A DNA stretch of 64,000 nucleotides, from positions 1 to 64,000 of the forward strand of contig DXXM01000014.1 of NCBI GenBank assembly GCA_019416285.1. Reading direction: 5' to 3'. Shown here piece after piece: positions 8,077 to 15,815 of the stretch. Positions within the stretch are counted from its first letter, which is position 1, and each line of letters starts with the position of its first letter. The position numbers and the translations under genes were made by a program. Under the pieces are notes generated by a model. That model made no database searches. It had not been told where the DNA came from and saw only the letters and a list, made by a program, of their open reading frames with translations. This DNA comes from Bacteroidales bacterium. GTDB taxonomy: Bacteria; Bacteroidota; Bacteroidia; Bacteroidales; Muribaculaceae.

Positions 8077-8119
8077 AAAGCCCGGGGCTGCGACTATGAG
8101 GTATGCAGCCCCGGGCTTT
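8077..8119. terminator. Bidirectional terminator
   Basis: AAAGCCCGGGGCTGC pairs perfectly with GCAGCCCCGGGCTTT over 15 bp around a 13-nt loop. It lies between the DUF2442 gene (plus) and the NO reductase gene (minus). Confidence 0.85.
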
Positions 8120-8147
8120 CAGGTTGTTATTTATGCGGGATTTCGAA

Positions 8148-10406
8148 TCACTCGGCTACGGCATGACGGCGGCTCTGCCAGTTGAGCCACCAGGCCTTGC
8201 ATGCTCCGATGAAGAAGGGCACGGCGCCGAAGAGGATAAACACTACGTCGCCCGGCATACGCAGCCATCCAATCAGGCTCATGGTGTGGTTGGTGACATA
8301 GTCGATTGAGCGGGCATGCCAGTAACCGTTGTGCACCACATCCCAAAGCTGAATAAATCCGGCCGGAAGGAGGCTGAACACAATCATCATGGCCAGACCG
8401 ATATTGAAGCCCCAGAAGGAGCATTTAAGCCACGGTTTGACCTGCGACCACTGGGCGTCGGTCATGTTTTTGCGTATCGCATACACACAGAGACCGAGCG
8501 ACATGAAGCCGAACACTCCGAAGAGTGCGGCATGACCGTGGTTGGGAGTCAGGTAGGTGCCGATTTCGAAATAGCTGACAATTGGCATATTGATAAGGAA
8601 ACCGAACACGCCTGCGCCGATGAAGTTCCAGAATCCCACGGCCATGAAGTAGTTGAACACCCATTTGTGGCGAAGGCCGACATTTTCCGTGCCGCCCTTA
8701 CGCGAGATGCTGTAGAAGCGCCATCCCTCCATACACAGCAGCACGAGGGGCACTACCTCCAGAGCCGAGAAGCATGAGGAAACGGCAACGTTAAATGTGC
8801 TCTGACCCTCGAAATACCAGTGGTGGCCGGTGCCGATAATGCCGCCCATGAATGTGAGTATCGCCTCAAGGATAATAATCTTGATGCCTCTCCCGCGGCT
8901 CACGATACCGAGCTCCACAAACACCATGGCGACCATAGTGGTGGCAAAAGCCTCGAAGAAGCCTTCGACCCAAAGGTGAATCATCCAGAAGCGCCAGGTA
9001 TCGACCACGGTATAATTGGTCATACTGTCGAAGAATATGGCCGGGATATAGAACACGGGCACGCAGATGGCAAACACAAGGAAAAGCCATCCGAGGAATC
9101 TCTTGCCAGGCACTTTGAGGGCGGGGAGGGTGTTGCGGATAATCACGTAGGCCCACACGAGGAAGCCCGCAATCATGAGCAGCTGGAAGCCTCGGCCCAT
9201 CTCCACATATTCCCAGCCCTGACTGCCGAGCCAAAACGAGCCGTCACCGTTGCCCCACCATCCGGCGAGGCCGGCCCATTCAGCAAGAAGAGAGCCGAAA
9301 ATCACAAGTCCGAAGGCGCCGAAGAGGAAATAAGTCAGCTTGACGAGCCCTTTCCACCCCTTTCCGCCGAAAATTCGGGAAATAATCAGACCTCCGAGCA
9401 CGAATCCCGTCGCAATCCACAGGATAGCGAGCTGTATGTGCCACGTTCTGACCAGCTGACTCGGGAATATGGCCGAAAGGTCAAGTCCGTAGAACGAGCC
9501 GGGGTCGGAGCGGTAATGCGCTACGGCGCCACCCACAAGTGTCTGGGTAAGCAGGAGCAGACCCACCACCACGACAAATTTAAGCAGGCCTCTGATTGAA
9601 GCCGGCTGGTTGCCGTCGGCCGTCATCATCGGGAAGGGAGGCACAGCGGCTTTCCAGTCAGCTTCCTTGTCGCGCCCGACAAAGAAAAGACATGCGCCTA
9701 TGCCCATGAGAAGGAAAAGCAGCGAAGCCACGCTCCATACGGTCAGAGCATCCGAGGGGCCCTGGTCTATCACCGGTTCGTAGGGGAAATTGTTTGTATA
9801 GGAATAGTCCTCTCCCGGTCTGTTGGCCGAACAAGCCCATGCCGACCACGCGAAGAAGGCGCTCAGCTGATGCAGTTCGGTCTCGTCGCTGATGAGGTCG
9901 TGCCGGAGACCGCCGTTGTTCTCAGGCTTGCTGAAATAGGTTTTCCAGTATCCGGGAGCCTCGGCGAACACAGCGGTCTGCGCGTCGTCCATCACAAGGA
10001 CGCCGGTGACTTCATCGTAGCGGTTGGTCTTGGCGAGCCTGTTGATTTCATCCATCTGCATGTAGGGATTCAGCCTGCGGGTTTCCAAGGCTACCTGATG
10101 CAGATAGTCGGCGGAGAAATCAGGGCCGAGATAGGCGCCGTGGCCCCATACGGTGCCGTTGTCGTGAAGGCCGTAGCGGAGAAAGACCGCCTGGCCGTGG
10201 CGTATGTCATCACCGGTAAAGAGCACATTGCCTTTCATATCCTTTACCACCTCCGGAATCGGAGGTTTGTCGGAATAAGCCTTGTGAGTGACTGTCAGGA
10301 GGACTGCAAATCCATAGATAAACACAAAGCAGAGGACGAGTATCCACCAGCGTGAGATGACAGGCGAAGAGTAATCTCTCTCGAACTGTAGATTCGGACT
10401 ATCCAT
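8148..10406 (-). CDS. norB: Quinol-dependent nitric oxide reductase (single-subunit qNOR)
   Basis: It reduces 2 NO to N2O at the cytoplasmic membrane with electrons from quinol. The 752-residue length and layout fit qNOR (also called norZ): one N-terminal helix (about residues 18-40), a large periplasmic domain of about 180 residues that replaces the NorC subunit and lacks a CxxCH heme site, and then 12 or more membrane helices. Catalytic-core motifs include RTWHIQLAILW, HLWVEGFFEAFA, GTGHHWYFEG and NHGHAALFG, which contain the heme and FeB histidines and the conserved glutamate. No accessory genes adjoin it. In a gut anaerobe the likely role is NO detoxification rather than denitrification. 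It is divergent from lutABC. Confidence 0.93.
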   Translation of the reverse strand: MDSPNLQFERDYSSPVISRWWILVLCFVFIYGFAVLLTVTHKAYSDKPPIPEVVKDMKGNVLFTGDDIRHGQAVFLRYGLHDNGTVWGHGAYLGPDFSADYLHQVALETRRLNPYMQMDEINRLAKTNRYDEVTGVLVMDDAQTAVFAEAPGYWKTYFSKPENNGGLRHDLISDETELHQLSAFFAWSAWACSANRPGEDYSYTNNFPYEPVIDQGPSDALTVWSVASLLFLLMGIGACLFFVGRDKEADWKAAVPPFPMMTADGNQPASIRGLLKFVVVVGLLLLTQTLVGGAVAHYRSDPGSFYGLDLSAIFPSQLVRTWHIQLAILWIATGFVLGGLIISRIFGGKGWKGLVKLTYFLFGAFGLVIFGSLLAEWAGLAGWWGNGDGSFWLGSQGWEYVEMGRGFQLLMIAGFLVWAYVIIRNTLPALKVPGKRFLGWLFLVFAICVPVFYIPAIFFDSMTNYTVVDTWRFWMIHLWVEGFFEAFATTMVAMVFVELGIVSRGRGIKIIILEAILTFMGGIIGTGHHWYFEGQSTFNVAVSSCFSALEVVPLVLLCMEGWRFYSISRKGGTENVGLRHKWVFNYFMAVGFWNFIGAGVFGFLINMPIVSYFEIGTYLTPNHGHAALFGVFGFMSLGLCVYAIRKNMTDAQWSQVKPWLKCSFWGFNIGLAMMIVFSLLPAGFIQLWDVVHNGYWHARSIDYVTNHTMSLIGWLRMPGDVVFILFGAVPFFIGACKAWWLNWQSRRHAVAE

Positions 10407-10744
10407 CGTAAAAAAATTTTTTAAATAGTGATTAAATGAGTTTTCGGAAACGGGAGGAGAGCTGACTTCTGCCGGATGTTGCCGGATTACGCAGCATGCC
10501 CTCTATGGAAATCCGCTTCCAGGTCTGTAGGTAAAATGTGGTAAAATGTGGATTCCTAAAATCTCTTATGGCTCATATATGATAAGAAAACAAAATTAAC
10601 CTAAAGTTTGTTTATAAGATATAACGGCTGACTCCTACCGATTTCCATGCCGCAACACCACACCGGCGAAATATGGTGCAGGCGACGCATTAACCCTAAC
10701 TGACCGACACAACTCACCCCCCGAACATATACATTTTACACATT
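10407..10744. other. Divergent norB-lutA intergenic region
   Basis: This 338-bp spacer holds a minus-strand -7-like element (plus-strand CAAAATTA, 10591-10598) that could drive norB with a leader of about 180 nt. It also contains the tandem 10-mer at 10531-10550. No convincing -7 element was found for lutA. Confidence 0.4.
10531..10550. repeat. Perfect tandem 10-mer in the norB leader
   Basis: GTAAAATGTG occurs twice in succession in the presumed norB leader. Spacing of one helical turn would suit a dimeric regulator binding one face of the DNA; this is inference. Confidence 0.6.
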
Positions 10745-11500
10745 ATGAAGATTGGTTTCTTTGTCCCATGCTATATCGATGCGATACACCCGCAGGCGGC
10801 CATCTCCACCTACAGTCTGCTGAACAAACTCGGCCTCGACGTTGAGTTTATCGAGCGTGGAGCCTGCTGCGGACTTCCGGAACTCGACATGGGCTATATC
10901 AAGCACTCATGCACTCTTGAAAAAGGCATCGCTCCATTCGTGGCCGATAAAGGCTACGACTATGTGGTGGTGCCATCCGGCATCTGCACCGACCAGTTCA
11001 GAGACCATTTCAACGAAGTGGAGCAGACCCCTGAAGTAAAACATTTCAGATCCACCGTCTATGATCCGGTGGAATTCCTCCACGACATTCTGAAAATCAC
11101 CGAACTGCCCGGCCACCCGAGCTTCCCCTACCGCGTGGCCCTTCACAACGGATGCCATTCGTTGCGCTATCTTATGGAAGCCCGTCCGAGCGAACTCATG
11201 ATCAAACCTTTCGACAAGTGCGCCGACTTGTTGCGGCTCGTCGACGGCCTGGAGGTGGGCTATGCCACACGACGCGACGAGTGTTGCGGATTCGGTGGCA
11301 CCTACGCTATATGGGACCCGTCGTGTTCGGGACAGCAGGGACGTGACAAAGTCAGCGACTATGTCAGCAACGGATTTAAATATGTCACATCGCAGGACAT
11401 GTCCTGCATGATTCATCAGCAGACAATAGCCCGGAAAAACGGACTCGATCTTAAGATGTTTTATATCACTGAGATTTTAAACGGAGACGCACAGCCATGA
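10745..11500 (+). CDS. lutA: Lactate utilization protein LutA (Fe-S oxidoreductase, CCG domains)
   Basis: It is one of three subunits of the LutABC complex that oxidises L-lactate to pyruvate through iron-sulfur centres. The 251-residue protein has the two cysteine-rich CCG repeats expected: CYIDA/ACCGLP in the N-terminal half, and NGCHSLR with ECCGFGGTYAIW in the C-terminal half. The start ATG at 10745 opens MKIGFFVPCY. Its stop codon overlaps the lutB start (ATGA), indicating translational coupling. Confidence 0.93.
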   Translation: MKIGFFVPCYIDAIHPQAAISTYSLLNKLGLDVEFIERGACCGLPELDMGYIKHSCTLEKGIAPFVADKGYDYVVVPSGICTDQFRDHFNEVEQTPEVKHFRSTVYDPVEFLHDILKITELPGHPSFPYRVALHNGCHSLRYLMEARPSELMIKPFDKCADLLRLVDGLEVGYATRRDECCGFGGTYAIWDPSCSGQQGRDKVSDYVSNGFKYVTSQDMSCMIHQQTIARKNGLDLKMFYITEILNGDAQP

Positions 11501-12912
11501 GACAGGTTAATCAGGTAAAACTCGGAGCCGAGTTTATAAACAAACGCGCGCACCGCGAGATGCACGACCGCTGCCTGTGGGCGGCACGAATGAGACGAGA
11601 CAAAGTGGCCTCGACGATACCCGAATGGGAGGAGATGCGCGAACTCGCCTCGCAGATAAAGATGCACACACTCTCGAATCTCGACTACTACCTCGAGCAG
11701 TTCGCGGCCAACGCCGAAGCCCGCGGCATCCATGTCCACTGGGCGCGCAACGCCGAGGAGCACAACGAGATTATCCTCGATATATTCCGCCGCCACAACG
11801 TCAGGGTGGTCACCAAAGGTAAATCCATGACTATGGACGAGTGCAATATGCGCGAGTTCATGGGAAAACACGGCATCGACATCTACGAAGCCGACCTCGG
11901 TGAACGCATCCAGCAGCTCGATAACCAGCGGCCTTCGCATATCGTCATGCCCGCCATCCACAAGCTCCGCAGCGATGTGGCCGACCTGTTTGCCCGCACG
12001 CTCGGGTCGGACAGGGACATCGACGACCCGCACTATCTCAACAGCGTGATGCGCGCCGACATGCGAAAGAAGTATGTCAAGGTCGACGCAGGCATGTCGG
12101 GCGTGAATTTCGGAATAGCCGAGACTGGAGGAATCGTGGTCTGCACAAACGAGGGCAACGCCGACATCAGTGCCAATGTGCCACCTCTTTATGTCGCCAC
12201 AATGGGGCTTGAAAAACTCATCCCCCGGCAGAGCGACCTCCCCCTCTTCATCCGTCTGCTCTCGCGCAGCGCCCTCGGGCTCGACATGACCCAGTACACA
12301 TCACACTACCACGGCCCCCGCAAGGGTCAGGAGATGCACATCATCATCCTCGACAACGGCCGCAGCGAGCGCCTGACGGCTCCCGACTACTGGGAAGTGC
12401 TGAAATGTATCAGATGCGGAGCCTGCATGAACACCTGCCCCGTGTTCCGCCGCACTTCCGGCATCAGCTACGACGCCATCTACATGGGACCCATCGGCAT
12501 CGTGCTCGAACCGAGCTACGACCTCTACAAATACGCCCGGCTCCCCTATTCCTGCACCCACTGCGGGTCATGCGGCGATGTCTGTCCGGTCAGAGTCCCG
12601 ATTCCCCAACTCGTATTCTACTGGAGAAGCGAGGTGGTGAACCACGGGTTCGGCCAGTTCACCCACAATATTGAGGAAGGCCTCGCGGAACCGATACTCA
12701 AAAACAGCACCAATCTCGCCATGGCCGAGAAACTCGGTCTGTGGGCCCTGCGTAATATTCCGAAATCAATAATGCAGTCGCACCTCAATCCCTGGGCCAT
12801 TGAACATGACAATCCGATACCCCCCAAAGAGACTTTCCGCCAGTATTACGAGCGCAACATCAAGCCCGGAAAGGACAAGAAGGCCGATGGCAGTCAGCCT
12901 GCTGAAAAATAA
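11497..12912 (+). CDS. lutB: Lactate utilization protein LutB (LUD domain plus two 4Fe-4S motifs)
   Basis: This is the ferredoxin-like subunit of the lactate oxidation complex, 471 residues. Residues about 60-290 form the LUD domain (VVTKGKSMTMDECN, GITETGG-like GIAETGGIVV). Two 4Fe-4S motifs follow: CIRCGACMNTCP beginning at C304, and CTHCGSCGDVCPVR about 50 residues later. The C-terminal helical region matches LutB. It overlaps lutA by 4 bp and is followed by lutC after 34 bp. Confidence 0.94.
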   Translation: MRQVNQVKLGAEFINKRAHREMHDRCLWAARMRRDKVASTIPEWEEMRELASQIKMHTLSNLDYYLEQFAANAEARGIHVHWARNAEEHNEIILDIFRRHNVRVVTKGKSMTMDECNMREFMGKHGIDIYEADLGERIQQLDNQRPSHIVMPAIHKLRSDVADLFARTLGSDRDIDDPHYLNSVMRADMRKKYVKVDAGMSGVNFGIAETGGIVVCTNEGNADISANVPPLYVATMGLEKLIPRQSDLPLFIRLLSRSALGLDMTQYTSHYHGPRKGQEMHIIILDNGRSERLTAPDYWEVLKCIRCGACMNTCPVFRRTSGISYDAIYMGPIGIVLEPSYDLYKYARLPYSCTHCGSCGDVCPVRVPIPQLVFYWRSEVVNHGFGQFTHNIEEGLAEPILKNSTNLAMAEKLGLWALRNIPKSIMQSHLNPWAIEHDNPIPPKETFRQYYERNIKPGKDKKADGSQPAEK

Positions 12913-12946
12913 CCGGATTCCACCCATCCCAAAAAGACAGACAGTA

Positions 12947-13609
12947 ATGAACCAGCAAGATATAAAAAACGAGATACTCGCCCGTATCAGGTCAGGCAAA
13001 CCGGCGCTACAGCCGTTGCCGGAGGTACCGATGTATCCCTACAATGGTAATCCTCTTGACAACTTCATCAGCCAGTTGCTGTCATTCGACGGCCGTGCGG
13101 TCAAGTTCAAGACCCGTCAGGACGCAATAGCGTGGCTCAAGGAGCAGCCGGAGATGGACGCATCGAAACATGTCATCTACTCCTCGGCCACAGGCGTCGA
13201 CGGCAATATCGGCGAGGAGGAGCTCACCGACCTCCACAACGCGCACCGGATAAACACCTGTGTCACCGAAAGCAGCATGGGTGTCGGCGAGATGGGCTCC
13301 GTATGGGTCACGGACGACAGCCTCGTCCACGCGGCATGCGCCCTGCTCTCTCAGCGGCTTTTCGTATTCCTCGATAGTAAAAAGGTGGCTGGCGGACTCC
13401 ATGAGGCTTACGCAAGTCTGAAACTCGGCGACCATCAGTATGGTTCGTTCTACACCGGCCCCTCCGCCACAGCCGACATCGAGGCCGTACACATCACCGG
13501 CGCGCAAGGCCCACTCTCTCTCACCGTGATGCTCTACAATTGCGACAAAGCCCCCGCCACCCCCGAACTCCTCGTCAACCCCAACGCCGACACATCCGTC
13601 TGGCAGTAG
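12947..13609 (+). CDS. lutC: Lactate utilization protein LutC (LUD domain)
   Basis: This third LutABC subunit has 220 residues. The start is placed at ATG 12947 (MNQQDIKNEILARI), where family similarity begins. An in-frame ATG at 12800 would overlap lutB by more than 100 bp with low-complexity sequence. The LUD fold is visible as VIYSSATGV, INTCVTESSMGVGEMGSVWV and GPSATADIEA. It is the last gene of the operon, with a GC-rich hairpin 30 bp downstream. Confidence 0.9.
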   Translation: MNQQDIKNEILARIRSGKPALQPLPEVPMYPYNGNPLDNFISQLLSFDGRAVKFKTRQDAIAWLKEQPEMDASKHVIYSSATGVDGNIGEEELTDLHNAHRINTCVTESSMGVGEMGSVWVTDDSLVHAACALLSQRLFVFLDSKKVAGGLHEAYASLKLGDHQYGSFYTGPSATADIEAVHITGAQGPLSLTVMLYNCDKAPATPELLVNPNADTSVWQ

Positions 13610-13639
13610 CCCCACTCTCTTCCCGCCCCCCTTACCAGC

Positions 13640-13681
13640 CCCGCCCGCAGAAAGTCATCACCCACACTTTCAGCGGGCGGG
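13640..13681 (+). terminator. Hairpin after the lut operon
   Basis: A 16-bp stem with one mismatch (CCCGCCCGC, AGAAAGT and their complements) encloses about 10 nt. A T-run is lacking, so termination may be partial. Confidence 0.55.
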
Positions 13682-13805
13682 TCGCTCTGTGATTATATGT
13701 TACTCATCGGATTTCCGGAAGGCCATTTAAATGGGCTATGATTCTGTCTGCCCAAATTACTGAAATTTTTCTCTAAATTATAGCTGGCGGTTGAAAACTT
13801 TTCTG

Positions 13806-13813
13806 TAAATTTG
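13806..13813 (+). promoter_or_regulatory. mdh promoter -7 element TAAATTTG
   Basis: It matches the -7 consensus. Transcription would begin near 13820, downstream of the in-frame ATG at 13811, which supports the mdh start at 13919 and a leader of about 100 nt. Confidence 0.6.
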
Positions 13814-13918
13814 CATTGCAGAGGGAAAAGCGGCCTCACAGTGCATCCTGCCCCCTCGCTTCCAATTCGTAAAATTCCTATCCATCAATTCTATAATAAA
13901 TTTAAACAGATTTGTTTT

Positions 13919-14854
13919 ATGTCAAAGGTTACAGTTGTAGGCGCCGGTAACGTGGGCGCTACTTGTGCTGACGTGCTCGTGAAATATGGTATCGCTGACG
14001 AAGTTGTCCTCCTCGACATCAAGGAAGGCGTTTCCGAAGGCAAGGCCATGGACATCATGCAGACAGCCAACATCCTCAACATCAACACCCGTCTCACCGG
14101 TGTCACCAACGATTATGCCAAGACCGAAGGCAGCGACGTCGTTGTCATCACTTCCGGTATCCCCCGCAAGCCCGGCATGACCCGCGAGGAACTCATCGGC
14201 GTAAACGCCGGTATCGTGAAGTCTGTGACCGACCAGCTCCTCAAGCACTCACCCAACGCCATCATCATCTGTATCTCCAACCCGATGGACACCATGACCT
14301 ACCTCATCCACAAGGTCAGCGGACTTCCCAAAAACCGCATCATCGGTATGGGCGGTGCTCTTGACAGCGCCCGCTTCAAATATTTCCTCTCCATCGGTCT
14401 CGGCGCCAACCCCACTGAGGTTGAAGGCATCGTGATCGGCGGTCACGGCGACACCACCATGATTCCCCTCACCCGCTACGCAGCTTACCGCGGCGTGCCC
14501 GCTACCAACTACCTCTCGGCCGACGAGCTCGCAAAGATTGCCGCCGACACTATGGTAGGCGGCGCTACCCTCACCAAACTCCTCGGCACCTCTGCATGGT
14601 ACGCTCCCGGTGCGGCAGGAGCTCAGATGGTCAAGGCTGTGCTCCACAACGAGAAGAAGCTCATCAGCTGCTCTGCCCTCCTCGACGGAGAATATGGTGA
14701 GAAAGACCTCTGCATCGGTGTTCCCTGTATCATCGGCAAGGACGGTATCGAAAAAATCGTCGAATTCGACCTCAACGCCGAAGAGAAAGAACTCTTCCAC
14801 AAGAGCGCCGAAGCTGTTCACAAGACCAACGCTGCTCTCACCGGCGCCCTCTGA
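13919..14854 (+). CDS. mdh: Malate dehydrogenase (LDH-like type)
   Basis: It interconverts malate and oxaloacetate with NAD(H) in the cytosol, feeding the fumarate-succinate route. The 311-residue chain begins with the Rossmann motif VTVVGAGNVGAT immediately after ATG 13919. GGHGDTTMIPL carries the catalytic histidine, and NPMDTMTYL is the substrate-side motif of LDH-like malate dehydrogenases. An in-frame upstream ATG (13811) is rejected because it precedes the predicted transcript start. A terminator follows. Confidence 0.96.
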   Translation: MSKVTVVGAGNVGATCADVLVKYGIADEVVLLDIKEGVSEGKAMDIMQTANILNINTRLTGVTNDYAKTEGSDVVVITSGIPRKPGMTREELIGVNAGIVKSVTDQLLKHSPNAIIICISNPMDTMTYLIHKVSGLPKNRIIGMGGALDSARFKYFLSIGLGANPTEVEGIVIGGHGDTTMIPLTRYAAYRGVPATNYLSADELAKIAADTMVGGATLTKLLGTSAWYAPGAAGAQMVKAVLHNEKKLISCSALLDGEYGEKDLCIGVPCIIGKDGIEKIVEFDLNAEEKELFHKSAEAVHKTNAALTGAL

Positions 14855-14891
14855 TCAGGCCACAGCGACGACACCCGCATAAACCTTTCAA

Positions 14892-14953
14892 CCCACATTT
14901 CTCCTGCTCTATGACCTCAGCTTCATCAGAGCCCGAGAAATGTGGGCTTTTTT
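14892..14953 (+). terminator. Terminator of mdh
   Basis: CCCACATTTCTC (14892-14903) pairs perfectly with GAGAAATGTGGG (14935-14946) and is followed by CTTTTTT. The loop is about 31 nt. Confidence 0.85.
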
Positions 14954-15017
14954 AAGAGGCACCAACCTCGACTCAACTTCAAAAACATCTCCCCCAAACT
15001 CCTAATCCCTCCCCGAA

Positions 15018-15455
15018 ATGACACTCCGACTTATCGCCACATCGCTCTTCGCCGCCGCACTCTTCTGCTCGTGCGGAAGCGGCAACAGCGCCACCACCCA
15101 AGAAAAAACTCAGACTGTAGCCGAACCCGCTCAGGACAATGCTCCTGTGGTCTACACCGCCAACTCCGCAATCAAGCCCGACGCCAGCCTGCCGATAATC
15201 ATAGACTTCAACGCAACCTGGTGCGGTCCCTGCCAGCGCTTTGCCCCGATATTCGAGGAAACAGCCAAGGCATACAGCGGCAAAGCCATATTCATGTCGG
15301 TCGACGTCGACAAATCACCCGTCGCCGCCCAGCAGTTTGAAGTGTCAGCCATCCCGCAGGTCAGCATCCTCATGCCCGACGGCAGTGTGACCTCGACCGT
15401 GGGCTACATGGAAAAAGCCCAGTTCCTCGACTTCCTCAAGCCGCTCAACCTCTAA
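15018..15455 (+). CDS. Thioredoxin-fold lipoprotein
   Basis: This 145-residue thiol-disulfide protein has a lipoprotein signal (hydrophobic core, then LFCSC; lipidation probably on C19), a Ser/Thr/Gln-rich linker and a thioredoxin domain. The active site is WCGPC (C69, C72), and the cis-proline is in VSAIPQVSI. It probably maintains or oxidises cysteines of envelope proteins on the periplasmic side. A MITE is inserted exactly at its stop codon: the TAA at 15453-15455 is also the left target duplication, so the protein is intact but its native 3' flank is displaced. Confidence 0.88.
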   Translation: MTLRLIATSLFAAALFCSCGSGNSATTQEKTQTVAEPAQDNAPVVYTANSAIKPDASLPIIIDFNATWCGPCQRFAPIFEETAKAYSGKAIFMSVDVDKSPVAAQQFEVSAIPQVSILMPDGSVTSTVGYMEKAQFLDFLKPLNL

Positions 15456-15775
15456 GAGGGTGTTTAATAACAATAGTTAAAATCTGAGTGGTGTATCTTT
15501 TAGATAAATTGTTGTAAGGGAGGAAGAAGCATAGCGCGCTATGCGACTGACGAGCTTCAACAATTTAGCAAAAGAGACACCAAGGCTTGGGTAACTTAAA
15601 AATTTTTATTTATGAAACAGAATACAGAAGAAAAGACAATACCATCGCCTCCGAAAGTTTTGAGTGTCTATGACTCTTCATTTCAGTCACATAGCACGCT
15701 ATGCTCCTTCAATTCAGAGCCATATCCATCTCAAAACTTTCGCTCAGATTTTAACTATTGTTATTAAACACCCTC
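15456..15775. mobile_element. 320-bp MITE with 33-bp perfect terminal inverted repeats and TAA target duplication
   Basis: The ends 15456-15488 and 15743-15775 are exact reverse complements (outermost bases GAGGGTGTTT). They are flanked by TAA at 15453-15455 and 15776-15778. Inside, the subterminal arms carry hairpins: a perfect 16-bp palindrome GCATAGCGCGCTATGC (15529-15544) and CATAGC-AC-GCTATG (15690-15703), with related flanks in inverted orientation. There is no transposase. A 51-codon open frame (15612-15767) runs into the terminal repeat and is probably fortuitous. GAG ends and 3-bp TNA duplications are typical of IS5-family (IS1031-group) elements, so mobilisation by such a transposase is inferred. 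Confidence 0.85.
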
Positions 15776-15815
15776 TAAACCAATATCTCTCACAGGTTCC
15801 CTTAATCCCTCTTTC

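Noticed and set aside
12800..12946. Upstream in-frame extension of lutC
   Set aside because: It would overlap lutB by more than 100 bp and reads as low-complexity Ser/Thr/Arg sequence without family similarity.
13811..13918. Upstream in-frame extension of mdh
   Set aside because: The Rossmann motif begins right after ATG 13919, and the -7 element at 13806-13813 puts the transcript start beyond the upper ATG.
15612..15767. 51-codon open frame inside the MITE
   Set aside because: It reads through the terminal inverted repeat, has no resemblance to a transposase and depends on the TIR for its stop; most likely chance.
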